Shown here: one piece after another, positions 46,695-54,678 of the stretch
How positions within the stretch are numbered: position 1 is the stretch's first letter
How the letters are laid out: the number at the start of each line of letters is the position of its first letter
Source of the DNA: Micromonospora echinaurantiaca
Lineage (GTDB): Bacteria; Actinomycetota; Actinomycetes; Mycobacteriales; Micromonosporaceae
DNA length: 64,000 bases
NCBI RefSeq assembly: GCF_900090235.1
Contig: NZ_LT607750.1
Coordinates: forward strand, 6,901,501-6,965,500
Direction: 5' to 3'
The notes under the pieces: generated by a model
What the model was told of the DNA's origin: nothing
Seen by the model: the letters and a program-made list of their open reading frames with translations, nothing else
Databases searched by the model: none
Program-made: the position numbers and the translations under genes

Positions 46695-47261
46695 ATGACG
46701 AAGGACAGGACCGACCAGCCGGACGAGGTCCGGATCGACACGCCGAACGTGCCGATCGGCCCACCGCACATGGTGCCGCCGTTCGTGACGCTGGACGCCG
46801 TCACCATGGACAACGTCAACCGGGCCGAGGTGCCGTCCGGGCTGGTCCCGGGGGCGGGCGACGCCGGCGCCAAGACCGAGTGGGACGCCTCCAGCCTGGA
46901 GAAGGCCAAGAAGTGGCTGGAGGAGACCGCCGACTTCATCCACAGCCAGTCGTACGAGATGGTGGAGATCTCCGACAAGATGGGCGGCACCGCCGCGGGG
47001 GCCGGCGGCGGCGAGATGGGCGGGGGCACGAGCCCGCTCGGCAGCTTCGACCGTGCCGGCGACCTGGCGCGCAAGCACAGCGGTCTGTACACCAGCACCC
47101 AGCAGGGCATGCGCCAGCTCGCCAAGGACCTCTACAAGGCGGCGAACGCGCTGCAGAAGGTCAAGGAGAACTACGAGACGGCCGAGGGCGCCAACGAGAT
47201 GTCGGCGGCCGAGATGCAGAACGCCTTCAACACCGCGTCCAGCAACCGCGGCAAGGCGTAG
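46695..47261 (+). CDS. ESX-locus helical protein with Y-x3-E motif
   Basis: 188 aa. An acidic and Pro-rich start (residues 1-60), helices 63-95 (ASSLEKAKKWLEETADFIHSQS), a Gly-rich link (98-113), then helices 116-185 ending VKENYETAEGANEMSAAEM with Y160-x3-E164. No WXG, but the helix-Gly-helix layout and motif fit a type VII substrate that could pair with the next protein. GGGGAGG precedes the ATG; 33 nt after mycP and 15 nt before the next gene start. Confidence 0.8.
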   Translation: MTKDRTDQPDEVRIDTPNVPIGPPHMVPPFVTLDAVTMDNVNRAEVPSGLVPGAGDAGAKTEWDASSLEKAKKWLEETADFIHSQSYEMVEISDKMGGTAAGAGGGEMGGGTSPLGSFDRAGDLARKHSGLYTSTQQGMRQLAKDLYKAANALQKVKENYETAEGANEMSAAEMQNAFNTASSNRGKA

Positions 47262-47276
47262 ACGGGGAGGGTGGCC

Positions 47277-48578
47277 GTGCCGAGCTGGGAAGAGATGTGC
47301 AAGCAGATCGTCATCGACGGTCGGCCAGGCGACGTGGCCAGCGCCGCGCTCGGCTGGGAGCAGCTGCTGAAGAACCTGCGAACCGTCAAGGAGAGCCTGG
47401 AGACCAACGTCAAGGACCTGGGCGACGCGTGGAAGGGCCCGGCGTACGAGGCCTTCAAGACCCACATCACCGGGCTCGCCAAGCGGGCCGGTCAGCTCGT
47501 CGAGGGCGCGGAGAGCCAGAACGGCATCGTCCGGTCGCTGAACGAGGCCGCTGACAAGCTCACCGCCGCCCAGCGCGATTTTCCGATCCCGGCCAGCTGC
47601 GTCAACGACGTGCTGGAGGCCCGCAACGGCCGGCTGGTGATCGACACCGGGTTCTTCGAGATGAAGGTGAAGCCGGACTTCCTCGGCTTCCTGGACCCGA
47701 TCACCTCGCTCGCCGACTGGATCAACGACAAGTCCGAGGAAGCGGCGAAGGTCTACAACCAGGTCAGGGGCGACTACACCACTGTCGACTCGCGCACCCC
47801 GGGTGAGTCCGGTCCGTTCACCTCGACCGACCCGACGGTCACCACGCCGGATCTGGGCAGCGGTCCCGGCGCCGGCAAGACCGGCGGTGTGCCGGGCCTC
47901 GGCGGTTCGCCGTCGACCGGCGGTCTCGGTGGCAGCCCGTCGCTGAGCACCAGCGGCATGCCGGACACCGGCTCCCCGGGGATCGGTTCCGGCGCGCACC
48001 CCGACCTCTCCGGCGGGTACGGCTCGGGCGGCGGCGGCTACCCCGGCTCCGGCAGCCTCGCCGACGACTACGGCAGCGGGCTGGCCGGTGCCGGTGGCGG
48101 CGGCGCTCCCGGCCTGGGCGGTGGCGGCTTCGGCGGCGGCCTGCCCGCCACGTCCGGCCTCGGCGCGGGCGGCGGAATGGGCGGCGGTGGCGCCGGCCTG
48201 GCCGGCGGCGGCATGATCCCGGGCGGCGGTGCCCTCGGCCGGCCGGTGGCGGCCGGCATGCCGCCGATGATGGGCGGCGGCGGCGCGGCCGGCGCCGGTC
48301 GGGGCGGTGGCCGCGGTGGGCGGCTCGCTGGCGGCATGGCCCCCGCCATGGGCGGCGGCATGGCCGGTGGCGCCCGCGGCGGCGGACGGGCCGGTGCCGC
48401 CGGCGCGGCCGGTGCCGGGGCGCGCGGTGCGGGCGTCCGGGGCGGCGGGATCGCCGGAATGGGCGGGGCCGGCGGTGCCGGTTACGGCGAGGAAGAGGCC
48501 CCGCGCAACAGTTGGCTGGAGGAGGACGAGGACGTCTGGGGCGCGGACGGCGACGGCACGCCCGGCGTGCTGCGCTGA
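47277..48578 (+). CDS. WXG100-type protein with long Gly-rich tail, likely ESX substrate
   Basis: 433 aa. Residues 1-75 form a WXG100 hairpin with W52-K-G54 (LGDAWKGPAYEAFKTHITG). A second helical part follows (to about 165), then about 220 residues of very Gly-rich, Ala/Met-containing sequence (GGGG and GMGG runs), and an acidic end SWLEEDEDVWGADG then PGVLR. That end matches the tail of the protein at 33755-34993. GTG 47277 chosen: GGGGAGG lies 6 nt before it, while GTG 47271 has no room. The stop lies in a 5-bp repeat tract. Confidence 0.82.
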   Translation: MPSWEEMCKQIVIDGRPGDVASAALGWEQLLKNLRTVKESLETNVKDLGDAWKGPAYEAFKTHITGLAKRAGQLVEGAESQNGIVRSLNEAADKLTAAQRDFPIPASCVNDVLEARNGRLVIDTGFFEMKVKPDFLGFLDPITSLADWINDKSEEAAKVYNQVRGDYTTVDSRTPGESGPFTSTDPTVTTPDLGSGPGAGKTGGVPGLGGSPSTGGLGGSPSLSTSGMPDTGSPGIGSGAHPDLSGGYGSGGGGYPGSGSLADDYGSGLAGAGGGGAPGLGGGGFGGGLPATSGLGAGGGMGGGGAGLAGGGMIPGGGALGRPVAAGMPPMMGGGGAAGAGRGGGRGGRLAGGMAPAMGGGMAGGARGGGRAGAAGAAGAGARGAGVRGGGIAGMGGAGGAGYGEEEAPRNSWLEEDEDVWGADGDGTPGVLR

Positions 48579-48605
48579 CCTGACCTGACCTGACCTGACC
48601 TGACC
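48576..48605. repeat. Six perfect TGACC units at a stop codon
   Basis: Six head-to-tail copies of TGACC, the first of which supplies the TGA stop of the Gly-rich WXG100 gene. A change in copy number would keep the stop codon, so the tract could vary without altering the protein. Confidence 0.85.
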
Positions 48606-48667
48606 TCGACCCGCGACCCGAGCGCCGTCCACCGCCACCCGGCGGCTGGGCGGCGCTCGGCGCATCC

Positions 48668-48862
48668 GCGCCGGCGTCTACAGGGCTGGCGTTTCCGGGC
48701 TGGCGTCTACAGGGCTGGCGTTTTCGGGCCAGCGTCTACAAGACTGGCGTTTCGGGTTGGCCTTTGCGCGGCCGGCGTCTCCCAGCCGGCGTTCCCGGCC
48801 CGCTTCCGGGCTGGCGTTTTGCGCGCTGACGTTTTCCGGCCGGAGCTTCGGGCGGGCTGGCG
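48668..48862. repeat. Degenerate 14-15 bp tandem repeat downstream of mycosin 2
   Basis: About twelve units with consensus GGCTGGCGT(C/T)T(A/T)C(A/C)G, for example GGCTGGCGTTTCCG, GGCTGGCGTCTACAG and GGCTGGCGTTTTCG; later units are more diverged. It lies in the convergent gap between the WXG100 protein and the second mycosin, next to the TGACC tract, and is not coding. Confidence 0.65.
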
Positions 48863-48867
48863 GAGCG

Positions 48868-50115
48868 TCAGCCGGTCGCGGCCGGGTCGGCGCCGGCCGG
48901 GCGACGGCCCGGGCGCCAGCCCCGACGCCGGCCCCGGACCAGGATCGGCTTCACCGCGAGCAGCACGGTGGCCAGCAGCGCCCCGATCGCGGCGACCCAG
49001 ATCGCCACGGTGCGCTGCCAGCCGAGCGGATCGTCGGCGGGCGGCGGCGCCGGCAGCGCGCCGGCCGGCGGGTTGCTCCGGGTGCCGAGCAGGCTCGCCA
49101 CCGCCCGGTACGGGTTGACCACCCCGTACCCCAGCTGGGCGTTGTGGCCGTCCGGCGGGCTGTCCGCGGTGCGGGTCAGCCGCTCGGCGACCTGCTCGGG
49201 GGTCAGGTCCGGGTAGGCGGCGCGGACCAGCGCGGCCGCTCCCGAGACGTACGCGGCGGCGAAGCTGGTGCCGCCCTGCGGCTCGGCGAGGTATCCGTCG
49301 CCGCCGGGCGCCGGCCCGATGATGTTCAGCCCGGGGGCGGCGATGTCGACGTAGTCGCCGCTCACCGAACTGCCCACGTGCCCGCCCTGCTCGTCCACCC
49401 CGGCCACCGCGATGACCCCGGGATACGCGGCTGGGTAGGCCGGCTGGTCGTGCTGCTGCTCCTGCCGGTTGCCGGCGGCCGCCACCACGACCACCTTCTT
49501 GTCCAGCGCGTACTCGATGGCGTCGGCGAGTTCGGGCCGGGGCAGCGTCACCAGCGACAGGTTCAGCACGTCGGCGCCGTTGTCCACCGCCCACCGGATC
49601 GCCTGGGCGATCTGCCCGGGCAGGGCCTCGTCGTTGGTGCGCCGGGTGTCCGGCAGCACCCGTACCGGAAGGATCCGGGCCTGCGGCGCGATGCCGCTGA
49701 ACGGCTGCCCGGTGCCCTCCCGGCCGGCGATGATGCCGGCCACCATGGTGCCGTGTCCGGCCAGGTCGCACTGACCCTGCTGCTGCGTCAGCCCGTTGAA
49801 GTCGCGGCCCTGGCGGACCTGTCCCCTGAGGACGGGGTGGATGGCCGAGACGCCCGAGTCGATCACCGCGACCGTGACGCCGGCGCCGCGGGAGAGCCGC
49901 CAGGCCGACGACGGCTCCAGCCGGCGCAACGGCCAGGGCAGCTCGGCGGGGGCGGCCTGGCCGGCCGGGCCGCAGCGGGGCGCCGCGGCGGCCGGAGCCG
50001 GCGGTACGACCAGGGTGGCGAGCAGCACCGCGGCCGCTCCACTGAGGAGGGCGCGGGCCGCGCGCCCGGCACTGCGGACCGGCGCTGTCCCATCCGGTCG
50101 GAAGCTCTCGCGCAC
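48868..50115 (-). CDS. mycP: Second type VII-associated mycosin (S8 protease)
   Basis: 415 aa. Signal peptide about 1-46, subtilase domain with D86 (VAVIDSG), H121 (AGHGTMVAGIIAG), N216 (AAGN) and S284 (GGTSFAAAY). C-terminal span near 368-392 (VAIWVAAIGALLATVLLAVKPIL), then a short basic tail without the Pro-rich extension of the other mycosin. Two Cys near the start of the mature part (C48, C116) could form the disulfide seen in mycosins. GTG 50115 has TAGTCT ending 6 nt upstream (leaderless). Marks the end of the T7SS locus. Confidence 0.92.
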   Translation of the reverse strand: MRESFRPDGTAPVRSAGRAARALLSGAAAVLLATLVVPPAPAAAAPRCGPAGQAAPAELPWPLRRLEPSSAWRLSRGAGVTVAVIDSGVSAIHPVLRGQVRQGRDFNGLTQQQGQCDLAGHGTMVAGIIAGREGTGQPFSGIAPQARILPVRVLPDTRRTNDEALPGQIAQAIRWAVDNGADVLNLSLVTLPRPELADAIEYALDKKVVVVAAAGNRQEQQHDQPAYPAAYPGVIAVAGVDEQGGHVGSSVSGDYVDIAAPGLNIIGPAPGGDGYLAEPQGGTSFAAAYVSGAAALVRAAYPDLTPEQVAERLTRTADSPPDGHNAQLGYGVVNPYRAVASLLGTRSNPPAGALPAPPPADDPLGWQRTVAIWVAAIGALLATVLLAVKPILVRGRRRGWRPGRRPAGADPAATG

Positions 50116-50252
50116 GCGCTGAGACTACCGCCGCGCCGCCCGCCGTGCGGTGACGGGAGCACCCGCTCGCACCGACCCGGAAACGGCGGTGCCGGTCCCC
50201 GGGCGGCCGGCCCGCCGAGTCGGCCCCGCCGCGGCCCCACCACCCCGACCGG

Positions 50253-50585
50253 TCAGGACGGGTTGGCGCCGCCGGCCACCGGTTCCTCGGTGAAGAGCGC
50301 CAGCAGGGCGCCGACCTGGCGATCGTTCTCGGCGGGGTGGCGGAACCGGCCGGCCGGGTTGAGGGTGTACTCGTTGCGCCGGCCCACCCGGGTGCGGCGC
50401 AGGTAGCCGCCCGCCTCCAGGTCGGCGACGATCGCCTGGGCGGCCCGTTCGGTGACGCCCACCTCGTCGGCGACGTCACGCAGCCGGGCGGTGGGATTGC
50501 GGGCGATGGCGAGCAGCACGTGCCCGTGATTGGTGAGGAACGTCCAGTTCCGGTTGCTCCCGTTCTCGCCGCTCGTCGTCGCCAT
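50253..50585 (-). CDS. Winged-helix transcriptional regulator
   Basis: 110 aa. NWTFLTNHGHVLLAIARNPTARLRDVADEVGVTERAAQAIVADLEAGGYLRRTRVGRRNEYTLNPAG is a winged helix: recognition helix ERAAQAIVADL and wing RTRVGRRNEYTL. No ligand domain is present, so effector binding is unclear. The start ATG 50585 is chosen over 50594 because TACGAT ends 7 nt before it (leaderless pattern). Divergent from the carbonic-anhydrase gene; the intervening AT-rich repeats may be its operator. Confidence 0.8.
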   Translation of the reverse strand: MATTSGENGSNRNWTFLTNHGHVLLAIARNPTARLRDVADEVGVTERAAQAIVADLEAGGYLRRTRVGRRNEYTLNPAGRFRHPAENDRQVGALLALFTEEPVAGGANPS

Positions 50586-50717
50586 GTCCGCCATCGTATG
50601 GCCCGCCGCGCCGATCCACCGGCACGCCCTCGCCCGGCCGCCGACCGGCGCTGGCGACTTCCGCGGGCGCTCGGACGGATCGTCGCCGACGCGCAAGCGT
50701 TCTGGAATACATGAAAT

Positions 50718-50746
50718 GCATATCACGCATATCTTGACGTATCTTG
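50718..50746. promoter_or_regulatory. AT-rich direct-repeat operator candidate
   Basis: GCATATC at 50718-50724 and 50727-50733, and TATCTTG at 50730-50736 and 50740-50746. The pairs are spaced 9-10 bp, one helical turn. This is the most AT-rich stretch nearby in very GC-rich DNA, between the winged-helix gene (-) and the carbonic anhydrase (+). Confidence 0.45.
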
Positions 50747-50831
50747 CGCAGAGTGTGACCGTGGTGGCAGCCCGCGTCCGACGTCGGCCGGGATTGCCCA
50801 GGTCACGTACGTCGAGGGACGAGGTGAGGGG

Positions 50832-51542
50832 ATGAGCCGTCTCGGTTCGCCCGGCGCCCAGCCGGGTCCGCCACGGGAGTCGACGGGGCCGGCGGTCACG
50901 TCGATCACCCCGGCGCAGGCGCTGGCCGAGTTGTCCGCCGGCAACCGGAGATTCGTCACCGGAATCCCGCGCCATCCCAATCAGGACGCCGGGCACCGTG
51001 CCGCGGTCGCCGACGGGCAGCACCCGTTCGCGGTGATCGTGGGCTGCTCCGACTCCCGGCTGGCCGCCGAGATCATCTTCGACCGTGGTCTCGGTGACCT
51101 CTTCGTGGTCCGGACCGCCGGGCACACCACCGGCCCCGAGGTGCTCGGCAGCGTCGAGTACGCGGTGACCGTCCTCGGCACGCCGCTGGTGGTCGTGCTC
51201 GGGCACGACTCGTGCGGCGCGGTGCAGGCGGCGAAGACGGCGGCGGAGACGGACACCTCCCCGGCCGGTCACCTGCGGGCGGTGGTGGACGCCATGATGC
51301 CCAGCCTGCGCCGGGCCGAGGCCGCCGGGGTGACCGACGTGGACGGGATCGTCGACATCCACATCGCGCACACCGTCGAGGCGATGCTGGGCAGCTCGGC
51401 CGTACTGGCCGCCGAGGTGGCCGCCGGGCGCTGCGCGGTGGTCGGGATGTCGTACCGGCTGGCCGCCGGTGAGGTGCGGACGGTGACCGCCGCCGGCGAC
51501 CTGCCCGACCCGGCGGCGGACCCGACCCCGGCCGCCGCCTGA
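50832..51542 (+). CDS. Beta-class carbonic anhydrase
   Basis: 236 aa. Hydrates CO2 to bicarbonate with zinc bound by C72, H125 and C128: GCSDSRL (with D74 and R76 forming the catalytic dyad) and LGHDSCGA. AELSAGNRRFVTG and LGDLFVVRTAGH are also typical of beta enzymes. No signal peptide, and no SulP transporter domain, so cytosolic and free-standing. ATG with GAGGTGAGGG upstream. Followed by a bidirectional terminator. Confidence 0.93.
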   Translation: MSRLGSPGAQPGPPRESTGPAVTSITPAQALAELSAGNRRFVTGIPRHPNQDAGHRAAVADGQHPFAVIVGCSDSRLAAEIIFDRGLGDLFVVRTAGHTTGPEVLGSVEYAVTVLGTPLVVVLGHDSCGAVQAAKTAAETDTSPAGHLRAVVDAMMPSLRRAEAAGVTDVDGIVDIHIAHTVEAMLGSSAVLAAEVAAGRCAVVGMSYRLAAGEVRTVTAAGDLPDPAADPTPAAA

Positions 51543-51566
51543 CCGCACGCCGTCGCCGAAGACGGT

Positions 51567-51598
51567 GCGAGGGCCGTCCCACCGGGAACGGCCCTCGC
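51567..51598. terminator. Bidirectional terminator after carbonic anhydrase
   Basis: Perfect 11-bp arms GCGAGGGCCGT (51567-51577) and ACGGCCCTCGC (51588-51598) with a 10-nt loop, between convergent genes (next stop at 51621). Confidence 0.8.
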
Positions 51599-51620
51599 GT
51601 CGCGCGGTCTCAGGCTGTCG

Positions 51621-52637
51621 CTACAGCAGCGAGACGTGCACGTGGTCGGTGTGGTTCGACGGCCCGCTGTACGACTTCCAGCCGGTCGCCGGGAACCAGA
51701 TCTGCCGGTTCCAGATCACGTAGTAGACGCCCAGCCGGTCCGCGTTCCGGATCAGGAACGCGGCGAGGTTGTTGCCGTACATTCGGGTGTCCTTGTTGTG
51801 CCAGGGGGAGAAGCCGCTCCGCTGCAGCGACCAGTCGCAGGCCCGGCCCTTCGGGTGCTCCCAGGGGCCACCGGGGCGGTAGCAGCCGACGAACCGGTTG
51901 AACCCGGCCCGCTTGACCTCCTTGTACATGTGCAGCGTCCGGGGCGTGATGCAGCCGGAGGTGGTCGGGTCGTTCTGGCTGCACGACTCGGCCTTCCAGT
52001 CGCCGTCGGCGGTGCGGCCTGGGGCGATCCGGGCGACCGGCGAGGTGGCCGACACCAGGCCGCCGGTGAAGCCCAACCCACCCACCAGGGCCAGCGCCTT
52101 CTCCGCGTCGCGCTTGTTCTTGGCCATCAGGTTGGTCTGCTTCTGCTGCTCGCGGATCTCCGCCTCGAGCGCCAGCTTCGCCTGCTCGGCGCGGGTCTTC
52201 ACCTCGTTGATCTCGGCGAGCTTCTTGGCGTTGACCATGTTCAGCTCGTCCAGGGCGGTGGCTCGCTCGACGAACGTGTCGGGGCTGTTGGCCTCCAGCA
52301 GCAGGGCCACGGCCCCGATGCGTCCCGTCCGGTACGACTGGGTGGCGAGCTGGCTGACCTGCGGGGCGAGTGCGTTCAGCTCGGCCTGGGCCCGGTCGAC
52401 CTCGAGCGCGAGTTCCAGCTGGCGCTTCTTGGACTTCTCCAGCCGGGACTTCGCCTGGGAGTAGTTCCGGTTGGTCGACTCGATCACGTCCGTGATCAAC
52501 TTCGAGTCGCCGTCCTCGTGTCCCGAGGGCTTGGGGGTGCTGGGTGCGGCCGACGCCGGGAGGGGCCCGGCAAGGACGGCCAAGGCGGCGAACACGGCCA
52601 CCACAGGTGTCAACCAGCGGCGTAGGGGTGCCGTCAC
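51621..52637 (-). CDS. Secreted coiled-coil protein with VanY/ARB-07466-like C-domain
   Basis: 338 aa. Signal peptide 1-30 (ending PASAAP), then a long coiled coil about 45-185 (NYSQAKSRLEKSKKRQLELALEVDRAQAEL ...), a linker, then a C-terminal domain: HMYKEVKRAGFNRFVGCYRPG, HPKGRACDWSLQ, and the closing HTDHVHVSLL. The H-x3-G-x-A-x-D and D-H-x-H elements are like zinc-binding residues of LAS/M15 peptidases; I do not know if it is a peptidase. Coiled coil plus wall-domain recalls NlpC/P60-type wall remodellers. GTG at 52637 lies just beyond a c-di-AMP riboswitch. Confidence 0.87.
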   Translation of the reverse strand: MTAPLRRWLTPVVAVFAALAVLAGPLPASAAPSTPKPSGHEDGDSKLITDVIESTNRNYSQAKSRLEKSKKRQLELALEVDRAQAELNALAPQVSQLATQSYRTGRIGAVALLLEANSPDTFVERATALDELNMVNAKKLAEINEVKTRAEQAKLALEAEIREQQKQTNLMAKNKRDAEKALALVGGLGFTGGLVSATSPVARIAPGRTADGDWKAESCSQNDPTTSGCITPRTLHMYKEVKRAGFNRFVGCYRPGGPWEHPKGRACDWSLQRSGFSPWHNKDTRMYGNNLAAFLIRNADRLGVYYVIWNRQIWFPATGWKSYSGPSNHTDHVHVSLL

Positions 52638-52650
52638 AGTGTTCCCTTCC

Positions 52651-52801
52651 GTCGACCGCCGACCGGGTTAGCTGACGGGTTCGGGGCGGAAGTGGCCCCT
52701 ACCGCTGTCGCGGACTCACCCCACGTACCTGGGTCCCCGGCTCGCCTGGCGGCGATTGGGCGGCGGCACCGCAGGCGCCGCTGCGCGCCTTCGGCGGTGA
52801 C
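52651..52801 (-). promoter_or_regulatory. c-di-AMP riboswitch (ydaO/yuaA class)
   Basis: On the minus strand the core reads GGGGACCCAGG ... GGGGTGAGTCC, then GGTAGGGG, then CCCCGAACCCGTCAGCTAACC, which is the conserved ydaO signature. Closing helix P1: GTCACCGCCGA (52801 to 52791) pairs with TCGGCGGTCGAC (52662 to 52651) with one bulge. A GGAAGG ribosome site follows P1 at once, and the GTG starts at 52637. ydaO RNAs bind c-di-AMP and in actinobacteria often control wall-remodelling genes. Confidence 0.93.
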
Positions 52802-52938
52802 CGGCAGCGAGGTTACCCGAGAGTCCACCGGTGGATCTACGTCCCGAAGCCGACTAAATGCGTTATTTCGTAACGGCGGACGGTGACCAGTGACGCGTTT
52901 ATCAAGCTCGCCGGCCTGGACGGTCACGCTACGGAGTC

Positions 52939-54309
52939 TCACCATGTGGCGTCCGTGCTCCTGTCCGGATCGGGCCACCCGCTGGAGGTGGCGGAGGACG
53001 TGTTTCCGGCACGCGGCGCGGTCAGCGCCCGCAGCGCCTCGGCCCGGTCCGGGACCGGCCGGGAACCTTCCGGGGTACGCGACGGCTCGTCGCCGGCACC
53101 GCCGTCGCCGTCGCCGTCGGCGGTACGCGCGGCGGCGCGGCCGGCCGTGGTCACCAGCGCGGCGAGCGCGGTGGTCAGCGGCACGGCGGCGATCAGCCCG
53201 AGCGTGGCGACCGCGCTGCGGACGATCTCCTGGGCGAGGAACTCGCTGGTCAGGATCTGGGTCACCGACCGGGAGTCCGCGGTGAGCAGGAGCAGCAGCG
53301 GCAGCGACGCGCCCGCGTACGCCAGCACGATGGTGTTCACCGTCGAGGCGATGTGCGCCCGGCCGACCCGGGTCGCCGCGCGGTAGAGCTGGAGCCGGGA
53401 CAGGCCTGGGTTGGCGTGCGCCAGTTCGGTGACCGTGGCGGCCTGGGTCACCGTGACGTCGTCGAGCACGCCGAGCGAGCCGATGATGATCCCGGCCAGC
53501 AGCAGCCCGTGCAGGTCCACGTCGGCCTGGAACATCGACAGCGTGGTGGCGTCCTCGGAGCCGTACCCGGTGAGGTGGGTGGCGGCGGTGGCGAGGGTGC
53601 CCAGGACCCCGGTGAGCACCAGGCTGCCGAGCGTCCCGAGCACCGCCACCGAGGTCTGCGCGGTCACCCCGTGGGTCAGGTACAGCACCACGAACATGAT
53701 GAGCGCGGCGCCGACGATCGCGATCAGCAGCGGCGACCCACCGGCGCTGATCCCGGGCAGCACGAAGGCGAGCAGGATGGCGAAGCTGGCCGCCAGGCCC
53801 GCCAGCGCGGCCAGCCCACGCCACCGGCCGAACGCCACGATGGCGGCGGCGAAGAGCAGCACCAGCCAGACCAGCGGCTTGCCGCGCTGGTGCTCGGCGA
53901 TGTTGTAGCTGCTCGCCGTCGGGTCGGCCGGGTCGGTCAGCTTGACCAGGATGATCTCGTCACCCACGGCGACGGTCGGGGCGCCGGGGCCGCTCGGCAC
54001 CGGCGTCTGCACCTCCTGGCCGGCGTCCGGACCGTCGGCCACCTTGACGGTGACCGTGCCACACGGTCCCGCGGCGCTGCCGCCCTCCGGCGTCTCCGGG
54101 GTCGGCGGGCAGGCCTCGGTCAGCACGCGGGTGACGGTGCCGTGGTAGCGGGGCGGATCGGTGCCCTGGTCGACCCCGGAGGAGTCGCGGGGCCACAGCA
54201 GCAGGGCGGCGACCACCGTGACCACGACTAGCGGGACCACCGTCGCGACGAGGATCCGCCGCACCCCGGGCGGGGCGGACGGAGCGGGACGGTTGTGGTC
54301 GGCGCCCAT
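52939..54309 (-). CDS. YibE/F-like membrane protein
   Basis: 456 aa. N-terminal span about 19-40, an outside domain (45-150; contains GTVTRVLTEACPPTPE, TVTVKVADGPDAGQ and VGDEIILVKLTDP), then seven or eight spans: LVWLVLLFAAAIVAFGRWRGL, ASFAILLAFVLPG, LLIAIVGAALIMFVVLYLTHG and the signature HGLLLAGIIIGSLGVLDDVTVTQAATVTEL. Acidic charged C-tail. The family is uncharacterised; neighbouring copper genes suggest transport of metal or organic anions. ATG 54309 with GGGAGA 7 nt upstream. Confidence 0.87.
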   Translation of the reverse strand: MGADHNRPAPSAPPGVRRILVATVVPLVVVTVVAALLLWPRDSSGVDQGTDPPRYHGTVTRVLTEACPPTPETPEGGSAAGPCGTVTVKVADGPDAGQEVQTPVPSGPGAPTVAVGDEIILVKLTDPADPTASSYNIAEHQRGKPLVWLVLLFAAAIVAFGRWRGLAALAGLAASFAILLAFVLPGISAGGSPLLIAIVGAALIMFVVLYLTHGVTAQTSVAVLGTLGSLVLTGVLGTLATAATHLTGYGSEDATTLSMFQADVDLHGLLLAGIIIGSLGVLDDVTVTQAATVTELAHANPGLSRLQLYRAATRVGRAHIASTVNTIVLAYAGASLPLLLLLTADSRSVTQILTSEFLAQEIVRSAVATLGLIAAVPLTTALAALVTTAGRAAARTADGDGDGGAGDEPSRTPEGSRPVPDRAEALRALTAPRAGNTSSATSSGWPDPDRSTDATW

Positions 54310-54678
54310 TGAGTGTCTCCCAACGAATCCGGGGCGTGGTACGTGTCGGCGGGCCGGTCGGTTCAGTGCCGCCGTCGGGCCGGCCGGAATCGTGGGTGGG
54401 ATCGCCTGAGGGTGGCGACGCGACCACGTACCGTCGGCCCGGCGGCCGGCCGGCCCCGTGCGGTCGGCGGCGCCGATGCCCGGCGGCGGGTCGGATGGTG
54501 CGAGATCCGAAGGGCCATCGTGCCGAATCGTAGCCATCCCGGCATCCGGTCGCTGGTCGCGCGGGGTGGTGTCGGGCACCGGACCCCGGCGTACGCCCGT
54601 GCGCGGGTGGGGTGGTGGCAGGGGGCCGGACCCGGCGGTTGGCCCGCGCGGGCGGCCCCGGTCGGGGATGTTGGAGGC
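54310..54678. other. Divergent region between yibE/F and the CopB-type ATPase, no gene recognised
   Basis: 369 bp. Open frames cross it but translate to non-conserved Arg/Pro/Gly-rich sequence. No CsoR-like TACCCC-N3-GGGGTA box is present, unlike the csoR/copZ gap, so the ATPase here may not be under the same operator. No clear hairpin or promoter is seen. Confidence 0.4.

Noticed and set aside
48707..50479. Alternative long frame through mycosin 2 into the tandem repeat
   Set aside because: It is another frame of the subtilase gene; the true frame shows the D-H-S triad and ends before the repeats.
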